A stretch of DNA of 64,000 nucleotides, taken from contig NZ_JAQSDC010000036.1 of the NCBI RefSeq assembly GCF_029945705.1, forward strand, positions 1 to 64,000, read 5' to 3'. Positions 50,060 to 58,597 of the stretch are shown here, piece by piece. The position numbers and the translations under genes were made by a program. The DNA is from Methylotenera sp. GTDB lineage: Bacteria > Pseudomonadota > Gammaproteobacteria > Burkholderiales > Methylophilaceae. The first letter of the stretch is position 1. Each line of letters begins with the position of its first letter. The notes beneath the pieces are model-generated. The model saw only the letters and a program-made list of their open reading frames with translations. It was not told the origin of the DNA and searched no databases.

Positions 50060-50591
50060 CTGCTGCAGTTGCTATAATTTTAGCTGGATCACACATCCTG
50101 ACACTACCAGCGCTGGTAACCACTACTCGCAAAGGCCTTGTCCCTTTAGCATTTGAAACATTAAAATTAACCAGACTTGCGCTATTAACAAGCCTTCCTA
50201 TGGAATTGAATCGTATTTCTGCAACATCTGCATTCACAACTACAGAGCCACCCTCACCATTTAAAACAGCCCCCTGCAAATATCCATTCGCATCTGCTTG
50301 AGTGGGTACAACAACTCGAATCCCCCAATTACTACCTGGTGAAGTAGCTACCGAAACCGCTGAAGGTTGAACATTAGTAACAAAAAAAGCGACCTGACGG
50401 CCTTTATTTACCGCTTCAGTTTGTGCTAAACGAATACCATTTTGTAATGACTCAGCGATTGTTCTAGTTTTAGAATCTTGAATCCAAGTATTAAAGCTTG
50501 GAATTGCGAATGCCGCGATTAAACCAAATACAGTTACTGCTACCATTAACTCAATTAAAGTAAAACCCAAATTATATTTATTAGTTTTCAT
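50049..50591 (-). CDS. fimT: Minor pilin FimT/FimU (GspH family)
   Basis: A 180-residue minor pilin with a leader ending at YNLG, then FTLIELMVAVTVFGLIAAFA. The GspH/FimT domain follows, with LQNGIRLAQTEAVNKGRQVAFFV and EIRFNSIGRLVN. It helps prime type IV pilus assembly. It lies between pilE and pilV on the minus strand. Confidence 0.9.
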   Translation of the reverse strand: MKTNKYNLGFTLIELMVAVTVFGLIAAFAIPSFNTWIQDSKTRTIAESLQNGIRLAQTEAVNKGRQVAFFVTNVQPSAVSVATSPGSNWGIRVVVPTQADANGYLQGAVLNGEGGSVVVNADVAEIRFNSIGRLVNSASLVNFNVSNAKGTRPLRVVVTSAGSVRMCDPAKIIATAADGC

Positions 50592-50615
50592 ATTATTCTT
50601 AGGTTTCGCAAAGTA

Positions 50616-51083
50616 TTAACAAGTAGCACCTTTTTTCGTTAACCAACAATTTGCAGGTGCCGTCCCCCATCCAGACTTCACTGAAGTTGTAGCTTGAGTG
50701 TTAGCCTGATTGATCGTGTATGCAAAATTAGCCACAATGCCACTACCTGTAGCAGTAATTGTATAAGTAGTCGCAGTTAAATTAGAGCATGCAAAGCTAA
50801 ACTTACCTGCATTAGCTATTGCCGCACATGGAGAAGTAAAACCACCTACTGTTTGATAATCGCGATTATCTTGGAAATGTTGTTCCATTCTAGCTCTTGT
50901 CGCCATAAGCGTGCTTGTTGCATCTGGCAAACTTGCTCGTATGACGTAATCTGTATATTGAGGTATAGCAATAGCAGCTAAAATACCTATGATAGCTACG
51001 GTAATCATCACCTCAATTAGTGTAAAACCAGATTCACAACGAATAGCTGATCTTTTAGGTTGAATCTTTTCTTTAAGACACAT
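50616..51083 (-). CDS. pilE: Type IV pilin (PilE-like)
   Basis: A 155-residue pilin with a long leader of about 19 residues ending in CESG, then FTLIEVMITVAIIGILAAIA. The mature domain has the alpha-1 spine, IPQYTDYVIRASLPDATSTL, and a C-terminal disulfide region (CWLTKKGATC). In Pseudomonas-type clusters pilE comes after pilY1; here it is first. It is the promoter-proximal gene of the pil cluster, with a 216-base gap to lptM. Confidence 0.9.
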   Translation of the reverse strand: MCLKEKIQPKRSAIRCESGFTLIEVMITVAIIGILAAIAIPQYTDYVIRASLPDATSTLMATRARMEQHFQDNRDYQTVGGFTSPCAAIANAGKFSFACSNLTATTYTITATGSGIVANFAYTINQANTQATTSVKSGWGTAPANCWLTKKGATC

Positions 51084-51299
51084 CTTATTTCCCCTTTTTA
51101 CTTAAAGCTATCATCCTTATTTGCCTGGTCAATGTCTAGCTCTAACCGACAATCGGCATGCGGTAATGGATAGACGGCAATTAATTTGATTAAAATGCAT
51201 TTCAATCGGGATGTAACACCAAGTGCAAAATCATGAAATATGACTATGCAAACCTTTATGTTAAAATTTAATTACTATTTAATAGCCTCAATAAAATTA

Positions 51300-51428
51300 A
51301 TGAAAAAAAATACTGTCAATATACTACTGTTATTATCCGTGTGCTTTGCAATGAATGCCTGCGGCACTAAAGGTCCGTTGTATATTCCTGAACAGGAGTA
51401 CCCCCAAGCAGCCCAAGCAAATAAATGA
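51300..51428 (+). CDS. lptM: Small lipoprotein LptM (YifL type)
   Basis: A 42-residue lipoprotein: MKKNTVNILLLLSVCFAMN, lipobox MNAC and then CGTKGPLYIP, the LptM signature. In E. coli LptM helps LptD mature, assisting lipopolysaccharide transport. It is placed just before lysA, the usual arrangement. The ATG at 51300 is chosen over upstream in-frame ATGs because it gives the standard MKK start. Confidence 0.9.
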   Translation: MKKNTVNILLLLSVCFAMNACGTKGPLYIPEQEYPQAAQANK

Positions 51429-51476
51429 CTTAGTTTTATTTTCTATTCACTTCCAACATAATTAATAAGCCAACCC

Positions 51477-52727
51477 GTGAACTCTTTTACACTCAAAAAT
51501 AATACGCTACACATTGAAAACGTAGCACTATCCAGCATTGCAGATGAATTTAGTACGCCTTGCTATGTCTATTCAAAATCTGCGCTGACTAGGGCTTTTG
51601 AAAGCTTTAGTGCAGGCTTTAAAGGCAGTGACCACCTGGTATGCTTTGCGGTAAAAGCAAACCCTAGCTTAGCAATTTTAAATTTGTTTGCTAAGCTAGG
51701 TGCTGGTTTTGATATTGTTTCTGGTGGCGAGCTTGCGCGTGTTTTAGCTGCAGGTGGTAATCCTAAAAAAATCGTATTTTCTGGCGTGGGAAAAACGGAA
51801 GCGGAAATGCAAGCTGCGCTTAACGCTGGTATTTTTTGCTTCAATGTTGAATCTGCCAGTGAGTTGCAGCGTTTGAATGATGTGGCGAGCTTTATGGGTA
51901 AAGTTGCACCAATCTCGCTACGCGTAAACCCTAATGTGGATGCAAAGACACATCCTTACATTTCAACTGGTTTAAAAAATAATAAATTTGGTGTTGCTTA
52001 TGAGGATGCATTAGATATCTATTTGCAAGCCTCAAAAATGAGTAACCTCGCCATTCATGGCGTGGATTGTCATATAGGCTCACAAATTACCGAGTTATCA
52101 CCATTTTTAGATGCTTTTGACCGCGTATTAGCACTAGTCGATGCGTTGGCACAAAACGGCATAGTCATTCAGCACATTGATGCGGGTGGTGGTATTGGTA
52201 TTTGTTATAACGATGAAACACCTCCTGAGTTCAACGTATTTGCCGCAGCTATGCGCGCGAAGCTTGGTAACCGTAATGTCAAACTAGTCTTTGAACCTGG
52301 TCGCGCTTTAGTGGGGAATGCAGGAGTACTACTGACTAAAGTTGAGTATTTAAAACACACTGAGTCAAAAAATTTCGCAATCGTAGATGCAGCTATGAAC
52401 GACTTAATGCGCCCAGCTTTATACGATGCTTATCATGATATTAAAGCTGTACAGCCAAGAGAAGATGGTACAGAAGCACTCACCTACGAAATCGTTGGCC
52501 CTGTATGTGAAAGCGGTGACTTTCTTGGCCACGATAGAACGCTTGCACTAGTTGAGGGCGACGTGCTCGCCATTATGTCAGCAGGCGCTTATGGCATGAG
52601 CATGTCTAGCAATTACAACACTAGGCCTCGTGCGGCTGAAGTCATGGTTGATGGCGACCAATGCCACTTGATTAGAAAACGCGAACAGATTGCGGACTTA
52701 TTTGCACTAGAACAGTGCCTGCCATAA
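51477..52727 (+). CDS. lysA: Diaminopimelate decarboxylase
   Basis: A PLP enzyme that makes lysine from meso-diaminopimelate. The 416-residue protein has the PLP lysine in CFAVKANPSLAIL, the phosphate loop GGGIG (IDAGGGIGICY), CHIGSQI and the substrate-side VCESGDFLGHDR and YGMSMSSNYN. The start is GTG at 51477. Lysine and its precursor diaminopimelate also feed peptidoglycan, the theme of many genes nearby. Confidence 0.96.
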   Translation: MNSFTLKNNTLHIENVALSSIADEFSTPCYVYSKSALTRAFESFSAGFKGSDHLVCFAVKANPSLAILNLFAKLGAGFDIVSGGELARVLAAGGNPKKIVFSGVGKTEAEMQAALNAGIFCFNVESASELQRLNDVASFMGKVAPISLRVNPNVDAKTHPYISTGLKNNKFGVAYEDALDIYLQASKMSNLAIHGVDCHIGSQITELSPFLDAFDRVLALVDALAQNGIVIQHIDAGGGIGICYNDETPPEFNVFAAAMRAKLGNRNVKLVFEPGRALVGNAGVLLTKVEYLKHTESKNFAIVDAAMNDLMRPALYDAYHDIKAVQPREDGTEALTYEIVGPVCESGDFLGHDRTLALVEGDVLAIMSAGAYGMSMSSNYNTRPRAAEVMVDGDQCHLIRKREQIADLFALEQCLP

Positions 52728-52769
52728 CCCTAAACGACTATTTATGTTGCACAAGCTATTCTCTGGGTG

Positions 52770-52812
52770 TAAATTTATGTTTAAGAGTATTCAACTCTTA
52801 AACATAAATTTA
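52770..52812. other. Perfect AT-rich hairpin after lysA
   Basis: Arms 52770-52787 and 52795-52812 pair perfectly over 18 bases with a 7-base loop (arm TAAATTTATGTTTAAGAG). No T-run follows on the plus strand. It could end the lysA transcript weakly, or be a processing or binding site ahead of the small gene. Confidence 0.7.
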
Positions 52813-52840
52813 AAAACAGTTGCTTAGAATAGGGGAAAGT

Positions 52841-52987
52841 ATGAAAAAAGTTCTTTTAGTTTTATCAGCACTATTTGCATTTGGCGCCATTTCTGCATAC
52901 GCAGATGAAGCGTTACCTGAAATTGCTCCAGTTGATGAAGCGGCAGTTCCACCGCTTGATGCACCAGCGGCAGATGATAATAAATAG
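52841..52987 (+). CDS. Small acidic secreted protein
   Basis: A 48-residue protein not part of any family I recognise. MKKVLLVLSALFAFGAISAYA is a signal peptide with cleavage after AYA; the mature part, 27 residues, is rich in Ala, Pro, Asp and Glu (DEALPEIAPVDEAAVPP) and ends with ADDNK. AGGGGAA lies four bases before the ATG. A strong terminator follows, and an 18-bp hairpin precedes the gene. These signals support a real small gene. Confidence 0.65.
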   Translation: MKKVLLVLSALFAFGAISAYADEALPEIAPVDEAAVPPLDAPAADDNK

Positions 52988-53009
52988 TTAAGCAAGCTGT
53001 TTTAAAATC

Positions 53010-53041
53010 AAAAAGCGAAGCATCACCTGCTTCGCTTTTTT
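53010..53041. terminator. Bidirectional terminator
   Basis: AAAAAGCGAAGCA and TGCTTCGCTTTTT form a perfect 13-bp stem with a 5-base loop, with T residues after it on the plus strand and A residues before it. It serves the small gene and the convergent purU. Confidence 0.9.
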
Positions 53042-53066
53042 ATTGTTTTTACTTTAGATTGAATGC

Positions 53067-53951
53067 TTAGTCAAAAATCACAGTTTTATTCGCATACAAC
53101 AAAATACGATTTTCAATATGCCAGCGCACAGCTTTGGATAATACGATACGCTCTAAATCTCGGCCTTTTTGAATCAAATCTTCAACTTGATCACGGTGCG
53201 AAATACGGTCAATATCTTGTTCGATAATTGGTCCTTCATCTAACACTTCAGTCACATAATGGCCTGTGGCGCCTATCAACTTAACGCCGCGTTCAAATGC
53301 ACGATGATAAGGCCGCGCGCCGATAAATGCTGGCAAGAATGAATGATGGATATTAATAATTTGTTTAGGGTAGCGCGCTACAAAATCAGGCGACAATATT
53401 TGCATATAGCGTGCTAATACGATTAAATCAATTTCATATTGATCAAACAGGGCAAATTGCTGCGCTTCAGCTTCCGGCTTATTGTCTTTTCTAACTTCAA
53501 TATAGTGAAAATCAACGCCGTAAAACTTAGCTAAGGCTTCGGTATCCCTATGATTACTAATAATCAATGGAATATCACATAACAACTCACCACTTTTATG
53601 ACGGTGCAACAAATCAGCTAAACAATGGTCATATTGCGACACCATAATGGCAACGCGTAACGGTTTTTGTGAAAGTTTTAGCTGCCACTCCATGCTGAAG
53701 CGTTTTGCAATCTCAGTAAAGTGCTGCTCGAAGTCTGCTGGCAAAAGGCTAAAGCCTGCCAAATCCCACTCAACGCGCATGAGAAAAAGATTATTCTCTG
53801 CATCTTGATGCTGATCAGCGTGCAAAATATTGGCATTATGCTGATATAGAAAATCAGCGATGGCAGCAACAATCCCTTTGCTATCTGGGCAGGTAATTAA
53901 TAGTGTTGCCGTATTTTTAGCGGCAGTGGTTTTTACAGCAATATTATTCAT
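53067..53951 (-). CDS. purU: Formyltetrahydrofolate deformylase
   Basis: It hydrolyses 10-formyl-tetrahydrofolate to formate and tetrahydrofolate, balancing one-carbon pools. The 294-residue protein has an N-terminal ACT domain (LLITCPDSKGIVAAIADFL) and a C-terminal formyltransferase domain with IISNHRD, INIHHSFLPAFIGARPYHRAF and GATGHYVTEVLDEGPII, holding the active-site histidine and aspartate. In methylotrophs it may release formate for oxidation. It is divergent from ispH. Confidence 0.95.
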   Translation of the reverse strand: MNNIAVKTTAAKNTATLLITCPDSKGIVAAIADFLYQHNANILHADQHQDAENNLFLMRVEWDLAGFSLLPADFEQHFTEIAKRFSMEWQLKLSQKPLRVAIMVSQYDHCLADLLHRHKSGELLCDIPLIISNHRDTEALAKFYGVDFHYIEVRKDNKPEAEAQQFALFDQYEIDLIVLARYMQILSPDFVARYPKQIINIHHSFLPAFIGARPYHRAFERGVKLIGATGHYVTEVLDEGPIIEQDIDRISHRDQVEDLIQKGRDLERIVLSKAVRWHIENRILLYANKTVIFD

Positions 53952-54040
53952 ATTTCAGCATGCTTGAATTTTAAGCGCACCCTTATTTAGGTTAATATGT
54001 GCATTATACCTTAAGTGAATTTAATGATTAAAAAGTGTGT

Positions 54041-55018
54041 ATGACAGATATCGATTCCAAAAACCAAATTTCAGCAGATGTAGTATTAGCAAACCCGCGT
54101 GGCTTTTGTGCAGGGGTTGATCGCGCGATTATTATTGTTGAACAAGCTCTCGAAAAATTTGGTGCGCCTATTTATGTTCGGCATGAGGTCGTCCACAATA
54201 AATTTGTGGTGGACGAACTTCGTAGCAAAGGCGCTGTGTTTGTTGAAGAGTTGGACGAAATTCCAACGGGTAGCACCGTCATTTTCAGTGCGCATGGTGT
54301 TTCAAAAGCCGTTCGTGCTGAGGCGGAATCTCGCGGGTTAAGCGCTTTTGATGCGACCTGCCCACTTGTGACGAAAGTACATATTGAAGTGGCTAAAATG
54401 CGCGCCGCCAATATGGAAATTGTGATGATTGGTCATAAAGGTCACCCTGAGGTCGAAGGCACTATGGGACAAGTGGAAGGTAGTGCTGGCATTTATTTAG
54501 TAGAAACGCCCGAAGACGTTGCTAATTTAACGGTTAAAAATCCATTAATGTTGGCTTACGTCACACAAACGACTCTGTCCATTGACGATGCATCTCTAGT
54601 CATAAACGCACTAAAAACTAAATTTCCAGAGATTAATGCGCCAAAAAGCGATGATATTTGCTATGCCACGCAAAATCGTCAAGATGCAGTAAAAATCATG
54701 GCAAGAGATTGTGATTTGGTGATTATTGTTGGTTCACCTAATAGCTCCAACTCAAACCGCTTACGTGAAGTGGCTGAGCATCAGGGGGTTGAAGCCTATA
54801 TGATAGATAATGCCAGTTACTTAAAAGCAGAATGGCTTGTAGGCAAGAAAAAAATCGGCGTTTCCGCTGGCGCTTCCGCACCTGAAGTGCTGGTGAATGA
54901 AGTGATTGCTAAGTTGCAACAACTAGGCGCAAGTAACGTACAAGAATTACAAGGTGTGATTGAAAGTGTTGTATTCCAGCTACCTAAAAATTTAGTGCAC
55001 GCACAGAAAACCCAATAA
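54041..55018 (+). CDS. ispH: 4-hydroxy-3-methylbut-2-enyl diphosphate reductase
   Basis: The last enzyme of the MEP isoprenoid pathway, with a 4Fe-4S cluster. The three cluster cysteines are visible at C23 ([13 protein letters not shown]), in [11 protein letters not shown] and in [13 protein letters not shown]. The ATG at 54041 gives 325 residues; a GTG two codons upstream is the alternative. nudB follows after 31 bases. Confidence 0.97.
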   Translation: MTDIDSKNQISADVVLANPRGFCAGVDRAIIIVEQALEKFGAPIYVRHEVVHNKFVVDELRSKGAVFVEELDEIPTGSTVIFSAHGVSKAVRAEAESRGLSAFDATCPLVTKVHIEVAKMRAANMEIVMIGHKGHPEVEGTMGQVEGSAGIYLVETPEDVANLTVKNPLMLAYVTQTTLSIDDASLVINALKTKFPEINAPKSDDICYATQNRQDAVKIMARDCDLVIIVGSPNSSNSNRLREVAEHQGVEAYMIDNASYLKAEWLVGKKKIGVSAGASAPEVLVNEVIAKLQQLGASNVQELQGVIESVVFQLPKNLVHAQKTQ

Positions 55019-55049
55019 CAAGCTACGCAACAAGCTGCTTTTATTCAAT

Positions 55050-55496
55050 ATGTTTAAAACCCCTATTTCCGCCTTGGTGCTGATTCACACTAAAGACTTG
55101 CAAGTACTCATTATGGAACGGGCGGATAAAGTAGGCTATTGGCAATCTGTCACTGGCAGCTTGGAGCAAGGTGAAACGCCAAGGCAAGCAGCGATTCGTG
55201 AGGTACAAGAAGAGACCGGCTTAAACGCAACTCAATTTGATTTGCAAGATTGGCAAGCCTCTAATGTATATGAAATTTATCCACATTGGCGGCATCGCTA
55301 TGCGCCAGACGTGACTCACAACACTGAACACTTATTCGGTTTAGAACTTCCTTCACAGTTAGCTATCAAACTAGCACCCGATGAACACTTGCGCTATGAA
55401 TGGGTTGACTGGCGAAAAGCTGCAAAACGCGTTTTTTCGTGGACGAATGTAGACGCATTAAGTAAATTAGGTGAACGACACGGCTTAAAGTTGTAA
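55050..55496 (+). CDS. nudB: Dihydroneopterin triphosphate diphosphatase (NudB)
   Basis: A Nudix hydrolase that removes pyrophosphate from dihydroneopterin triphosphate in folate synthesis. The 148-residue protein has the Nudix box G-x5-E-x7-REVQEETGL (GSLEQGETPRQAAIREVQEE) at about residues 36-55. The start VLIHTKDLQVLIMERADKVGYWQS matches NudB. Folate synthesis also serves the tetrahydrofolate cycle of purU. Confidence 0.88.
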   Translation: MFKTPISALVLIHTKDLQVLIMERADKVGYWQSVTGSLEQGETPRQAAIREVQEETGLNATQFDLQDWQASNVYEIYPHWRHRYAPDVTHNTEHLFGLELPSQLAIKLAPDEHLRYEWVDWRKAAKRVFSWTNVDALSKLGERHGLKL

Positions 55497-55536
55497 ACTA
55501 TCACATTGAATTAATTGCCTTATTAAGTAAAAAATC

Positions 55537-56661
55537 ATGCAAACAGACACTATTAGCACCGAAAGTAAAAGCATTCCTATTAAGTTTGAGCGCTTTCAAG
55601 CGAGCGAAGACGCTGACTGTCAGCGCCGAATTATTGCCGCTAAAGAAAAGTTAGGTAAGCGCTTGGTGATTCTTGGTCACCATTACCAAAATGAAACTGT
55701 CTATCGCCATGCCGATTTCACAGGCGACTCACTAAAATTATCACGCTATTGCGAAACTTTAGATGCGGAATATATCGTGTTTTTAGGCGTACACTTTATG
55801 GCAGAAGTCGCTGACATTCTAAGCCGCCCAGACCAGATTGCTATTCTGCCAGACCTTGCAGCAGGCTGCTCTATGGCAGATATGGCAAACCTTGCCAAAG
55901 TTGAGCGCAGCTATCGCGAGCTAAGTAAAGTACTAGATTTTGATGAAACGATTACACCCGTCACTTACATTAACTCGGCCGCAGACCTGAAAGCGTTTTG
56001 TGGCGAGCATGGTGGCATTGTTTGCACCAGCACCAATGCGCCTAAAATCTTAGAGTGGAGTTTTAAGCAACGCGAAAAAGTATTGTTCTTCCCAGACCAA
56101 AATCTAGGTAGATGGTCAGGCTACAAAATGGGCATACCCCTTGATGAAATGCCGATTTGGGATCCAGATCAACCGATGGGTGGTTTGACTGAAGAGCAGA
56201 TCAAAAAAGCGAAAATCCTGCTATGGAAAGGCCATTGCGCGGTGCATCAAATGTTCCGCCTACAGAATATTACCAAATTTCGTGCTGACCACCCTGATGG
56301 CATTGTGATTTCTCACCCTGAAGCACCATTTGAGGTATGCCAAAACTCTGATTATGTAGGCTCGACTGAATACATTCTCAAAACGGTTTCTGACGCACCC
56401 GCCAATACTAAATGGTTGGTTGGTACTGAACTAAACTTAGTGAATCGCTTAGCTGACCAAATGAAACCGCAAGGAAAGTTAGTGCAGTTTATGAGCCATG
56501 TTGTTTGTGAGTGCTCAACAATGGCTCGAATAGACCCTCAGCACTTGGCTTGGGTGCTGGAAAACTTGGTAGATGGTAATGTAGTAAATCAAATTAAGGT
56601 TCCCGCGCATGAAGCTAAACTTGCCAAATTAACGCTTGATAGAATGTTAGCGGCTTCTTAG
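55537..56661 (+). CDS. nadA: Quinolinate synthase
   Basis: It makes quinolinate from iminoaspartate and dihydroxyacetone phosphate, in NAD synthesis. The 374-residue protein has ILGHHYQNETVYRHADFTGDS, a cysteine in DLAAGCSMADM, another in GGIVCTSTNAPKILEW and a third in CECSTMARIDP, ligands of the 4Fe-4S cluster. It shares one base with the next gene (TAGTG). nadB and nadC are not in the window. Confidence 0.95.
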   Translation: MQTDTISTESKSIPIKFERFQASEDADCQRRIIAAKEKLGKRLVILGHHYQNETVYRHADFTGDSLKLSRYCETLDAEYIVFLGVHFMAEVADILSRPDQIAILPDLAAGCSMADMANLAKVERSYRELSKVLDFDETITPVTYINSAADLKAFCGEHGGIVCTSTNAPKILEWSFKQREKVLFFPDQNLGRWSGYKMGIPLDEMPIWDPDQPMGGLTEEQIKKAKILLWKGHCAVHQMFRLQNITKFRADHPDGIVISHPEAPFEVCQNSDYVGSTEYILKTVSDAPANTKWLVGTELNLVNRLADQMKPQGKLVQFMSHVVCECSTMARIDPQHLAWVLENLVDGNVVNQIKVPAHEAKLAKLTLDRMLAAS

Positions 56662-57098
56662 TGGCTGAATGCGCCTTATGTGTTGCTACACCCCACGTCA
56701 TCCTCTGGCAAGATGATTTCTGTCGTGTAGTGTTACTTAATGACGCTGATTATCCCGCCTATTGTCGCGTAGAGTTAATCGAACACATTAAAGAAATGAC
56801 AGACCTAGCACCATCAAAGCGTGCCCGCGTGATGAAGACAGTGTTTGCAGTAGAGACGGCACTTAGAGAGATGTTTAATCCAGATAAAATCAACTTAGCC
56901 AGCTTGGGCAATAAAACACCGCATGTGCATTGGCATGTGATTCCACGGTTTGAAAATGACAAACATTTTCCAAACTCTCACTGGGGTGACGCTGTGCGTG
57001 ATGGCAACGTTATTGCGCTTGATGAAGCTACAATTAAAAAGTTAGCGGAAAAAGTCAGCACACTCATCAACTGTGCATTAGACTCAACAGCTGCTTAA
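56661..57098 (+). CDS. HIT family hydrolase
   Basis: A 145-residue histidine-triad protein that hydrolyses or transfers nucleotides. The triad is HVHWHVIPRF near residue 92. The GTG at 56661 shares its G with the nadA stop codon, so it is translationally coupled. The substrate cannot be told from sequence. Its end is convergent with the ferredoxin gene, three bases away. Confidence 0.88.
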   Translation: MAECALCVATPHVILWQDDFCRVVLLNDADYPAYCRVELIEHIKEMTDLAPSKRARVMKTVFAVETALREMFNPDKINLASLGNKTPHVHWHVIPRFENDKHFPNSHWGDAVRDGNVIALDEATIKKLAEKVSTLINCALDSTAA

Positions 57099-57100
57099 AC

Positions 57101-57412
57101 CTAAATCGCAAGACGCTCCACCACTTTGCCATTGATTAAATGGCTTTCAATAATTTCATCTATGTCTTCATTATCGACAAAAGTGTACCAAATCGCTTGC
57201 GGGTAAATTACCAACAAAGGCCCTTCACCACAGCGGTCCAAGCAACCAGCGCGATTAATACGCACTTTGCCTTGACCACTTAACTTCAATTTTTTGACAC
57301 GCGACTTCATATGGTCAAATGCTGCCTCTGCCCCTTTATCCATACAACAAGCCGCACCGTCAGCACGTTGATTGAGGCAGAAAAATACGTGGTGTTCAAA
57401 ATAGTTGGTCAT
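57101..57412 (-). CDS. 2Fe-2S thioredoxin-like ferredoxin
   Basis: A 103-residue protein with four cysteines in the pattern of the thioredoxin-like 2Fe-2S ferredoxins (Shethna type): CLNQRADGAACC near the start and GCLDRCGEGPLLVIYP further on. I chose the ATG at 57412 (MTNYFEHHVFFC); a GTG six codons upstream is the alternative. The family passes electrons in varied reactions; the partner here is unknown. It is followed on the minus strand by an intergenic element and tonB upstream. Confidence 0.85.
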   Translation of the reverse strand: MTNYFEHHVFFCLNQRADGAACCMDKGAEAAFDHMKSRVKKLKLSGQGKVRINRAGCLDRCGEGPLLVIYPQAIWYTFVDNEDIDEIIESHLINGKVVERLAI

Positions 57413-57454
57413 TTTAAAAAAATTTCTCACTCAAAATATAATGATTACCTAATT

Positions 57455-57559
57455 AATTCTGCTTCAAAATTGTAATAATCAAGAAAGAGAGCCGCAGACA
57501 GTACGATTAGTACGGCAAGGTGAATCTGACGCCAAGTATTGCAATTTTCAAGCAGAATT
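57455..57559. repeat. MITE-like inverted-repeat element at the tonB stop
   Basis: Terminal inverted repeats of 18 bases (57455-57472 and 57542-57559, 17 matching) with matches continuing inwards. The centre has a small hairpin, GTAC-GATTA-GTAC. The right end reaches into the tonB stop codon. The interior resembles parts of the hemA element (GCC.. and GACGCCAAGTATT beside CAACGCAGTAT). No transposase is encoded. Confidence 0.6.
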
Positions 57560-58548
57560 TACTCCGTAGCTAGACTATCTTCTTTAGTAAACGTCCAAGT
57601 ACGCGTAATACTCACAATATCCACTTCTTTGTGCATATCATCGGGAAATCTAGAGTACGGTGCTGCGAGTTCTACAATGTGCTTGGCGGCTTCATCCAAC
57701 ACCTTATGACCTGAGCTACGATTGATTTCAATCGACTCAATCGAGCCATCGGCTTTAATCGACACGGTCAATTGCAATTGACCGTACATTTTCAGATTTT
57801 TAGCCGCTTCTGGATAATTTAGATTGCCTACTTTTTCTACCTTTTGACGCCATGATTCCACATAAAGTGCATCTCTGTATTTTTGCGCTCTGGCGCCGAT
57901 AAATTTACGCTTTGGACGCTTTTGGTAGTCATCTTGCTGTTTAGCAATCAGCGCTTCTAACCTATCCATTTCTAATGCTGCGGCGGTTAAATCGCTCATA
58001 TTTAGCTTTTTATTTGGGTTTTCTTGGTTACCCATATCAGCTTCTTTTGCAGCAGCTTTTTGTACTGGTGCGGAGTCTACTTTTTGGTTTGACTGCAATT
58101 GCGTCATTAACTCTTGCGCTTGCTTTTCTAACTCCGCGACATGCTTTTGCTCTTTTGTTTCTGCTGCGGTCATTTTTGCCGCTTTTTTGCCTGCTTTTAC
58201 TTCAGCCACTGGCTTCAATGTAAACTCAGATTTTTGCAACTTAATAGCAGGTAATGCAGATTTCATTTTGCGATTTTGGTCAGTATTACCACCGCGATCT
58301 AAATCGGCTTGTGCCAATACATCGGCTTTATCTGGCTTAGTGAGCGTTTTAGCATTCACCAGCATCACTTCTAGTGTAGGTAATTTATCTTTGAATTTTT
58401 TAAGTTCAGGTTCGAAGTGAATGCTTAATATGACAGCGTGTACCAACAGTGAAATCCAAATAGCCATAGCCATCACGCTCATCGTTTGTACCTTAACGAT
58501 AAGTGAATCTACCATGCCCGTTTGTTTTTTCTTTATGGGTTGAGCCAA
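57559..58548 (-). CDS. tonB: TonB-family energy transducer
   Basis: A 329-residue protein that transmits the proton-motive force from ExbBD to outer-membrane transporters. It has an N-terminal membrane segment (about 25-45, with SLLVH carrying the S-x-x-x-H pattern), a Lys/Ala/Gln-rich linker with coiled-coil stretches, and a C-terminal TonB domain (WRQKVEKVGNLNYPEAAKN, LQLTVSIKADGSIESIEINRS). The start could be the TTG at 58548 or the ATG at 58515 (MVDSLIVKV). ExbB and ExbD are not in the window. A MITE-like element follows the stop. Confidence 0.88.
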   Translation of the reverse strand: MAQPIKKKQTGMVDSLIVKVQTMSVMAMAIWISLLVHAVILSIHFEPELKKFKDKLPTLEVMLVNAKTLTKPDKADVLAQADLDRGGNTDQNRKMKSALPAIKLQKSEFTLKPVAEVKAGKKAAKMTAAETKEQKHVAELEKQAQELMTQLQSNQKVDSAPVQKAAAKEADMGNQENPNKKLNMSDLTAAALEMDRLEALIAKQQDDYQKRPKRKFIGARAQKYRDALYVESWRQKVEKVGNLNYPEAAKNLKMYGQLQLTVSIKADGSIESIEINRSSGHKVLDEAAKHIVELAAPYSRFPDDMHKEVDIVSITRTWTFTKEDSLATE

Positions 58549-58597
58549 GTTCTAATCTACCAAAATCTACAATTGAGATATCTATAATGTGAATAGC

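Noticed and set aside
51084-51299. Sigma-54 promoter for pilE
   Set aside because: No TGGCAC-N5-TTGC match was found on the minus strand in this gap.
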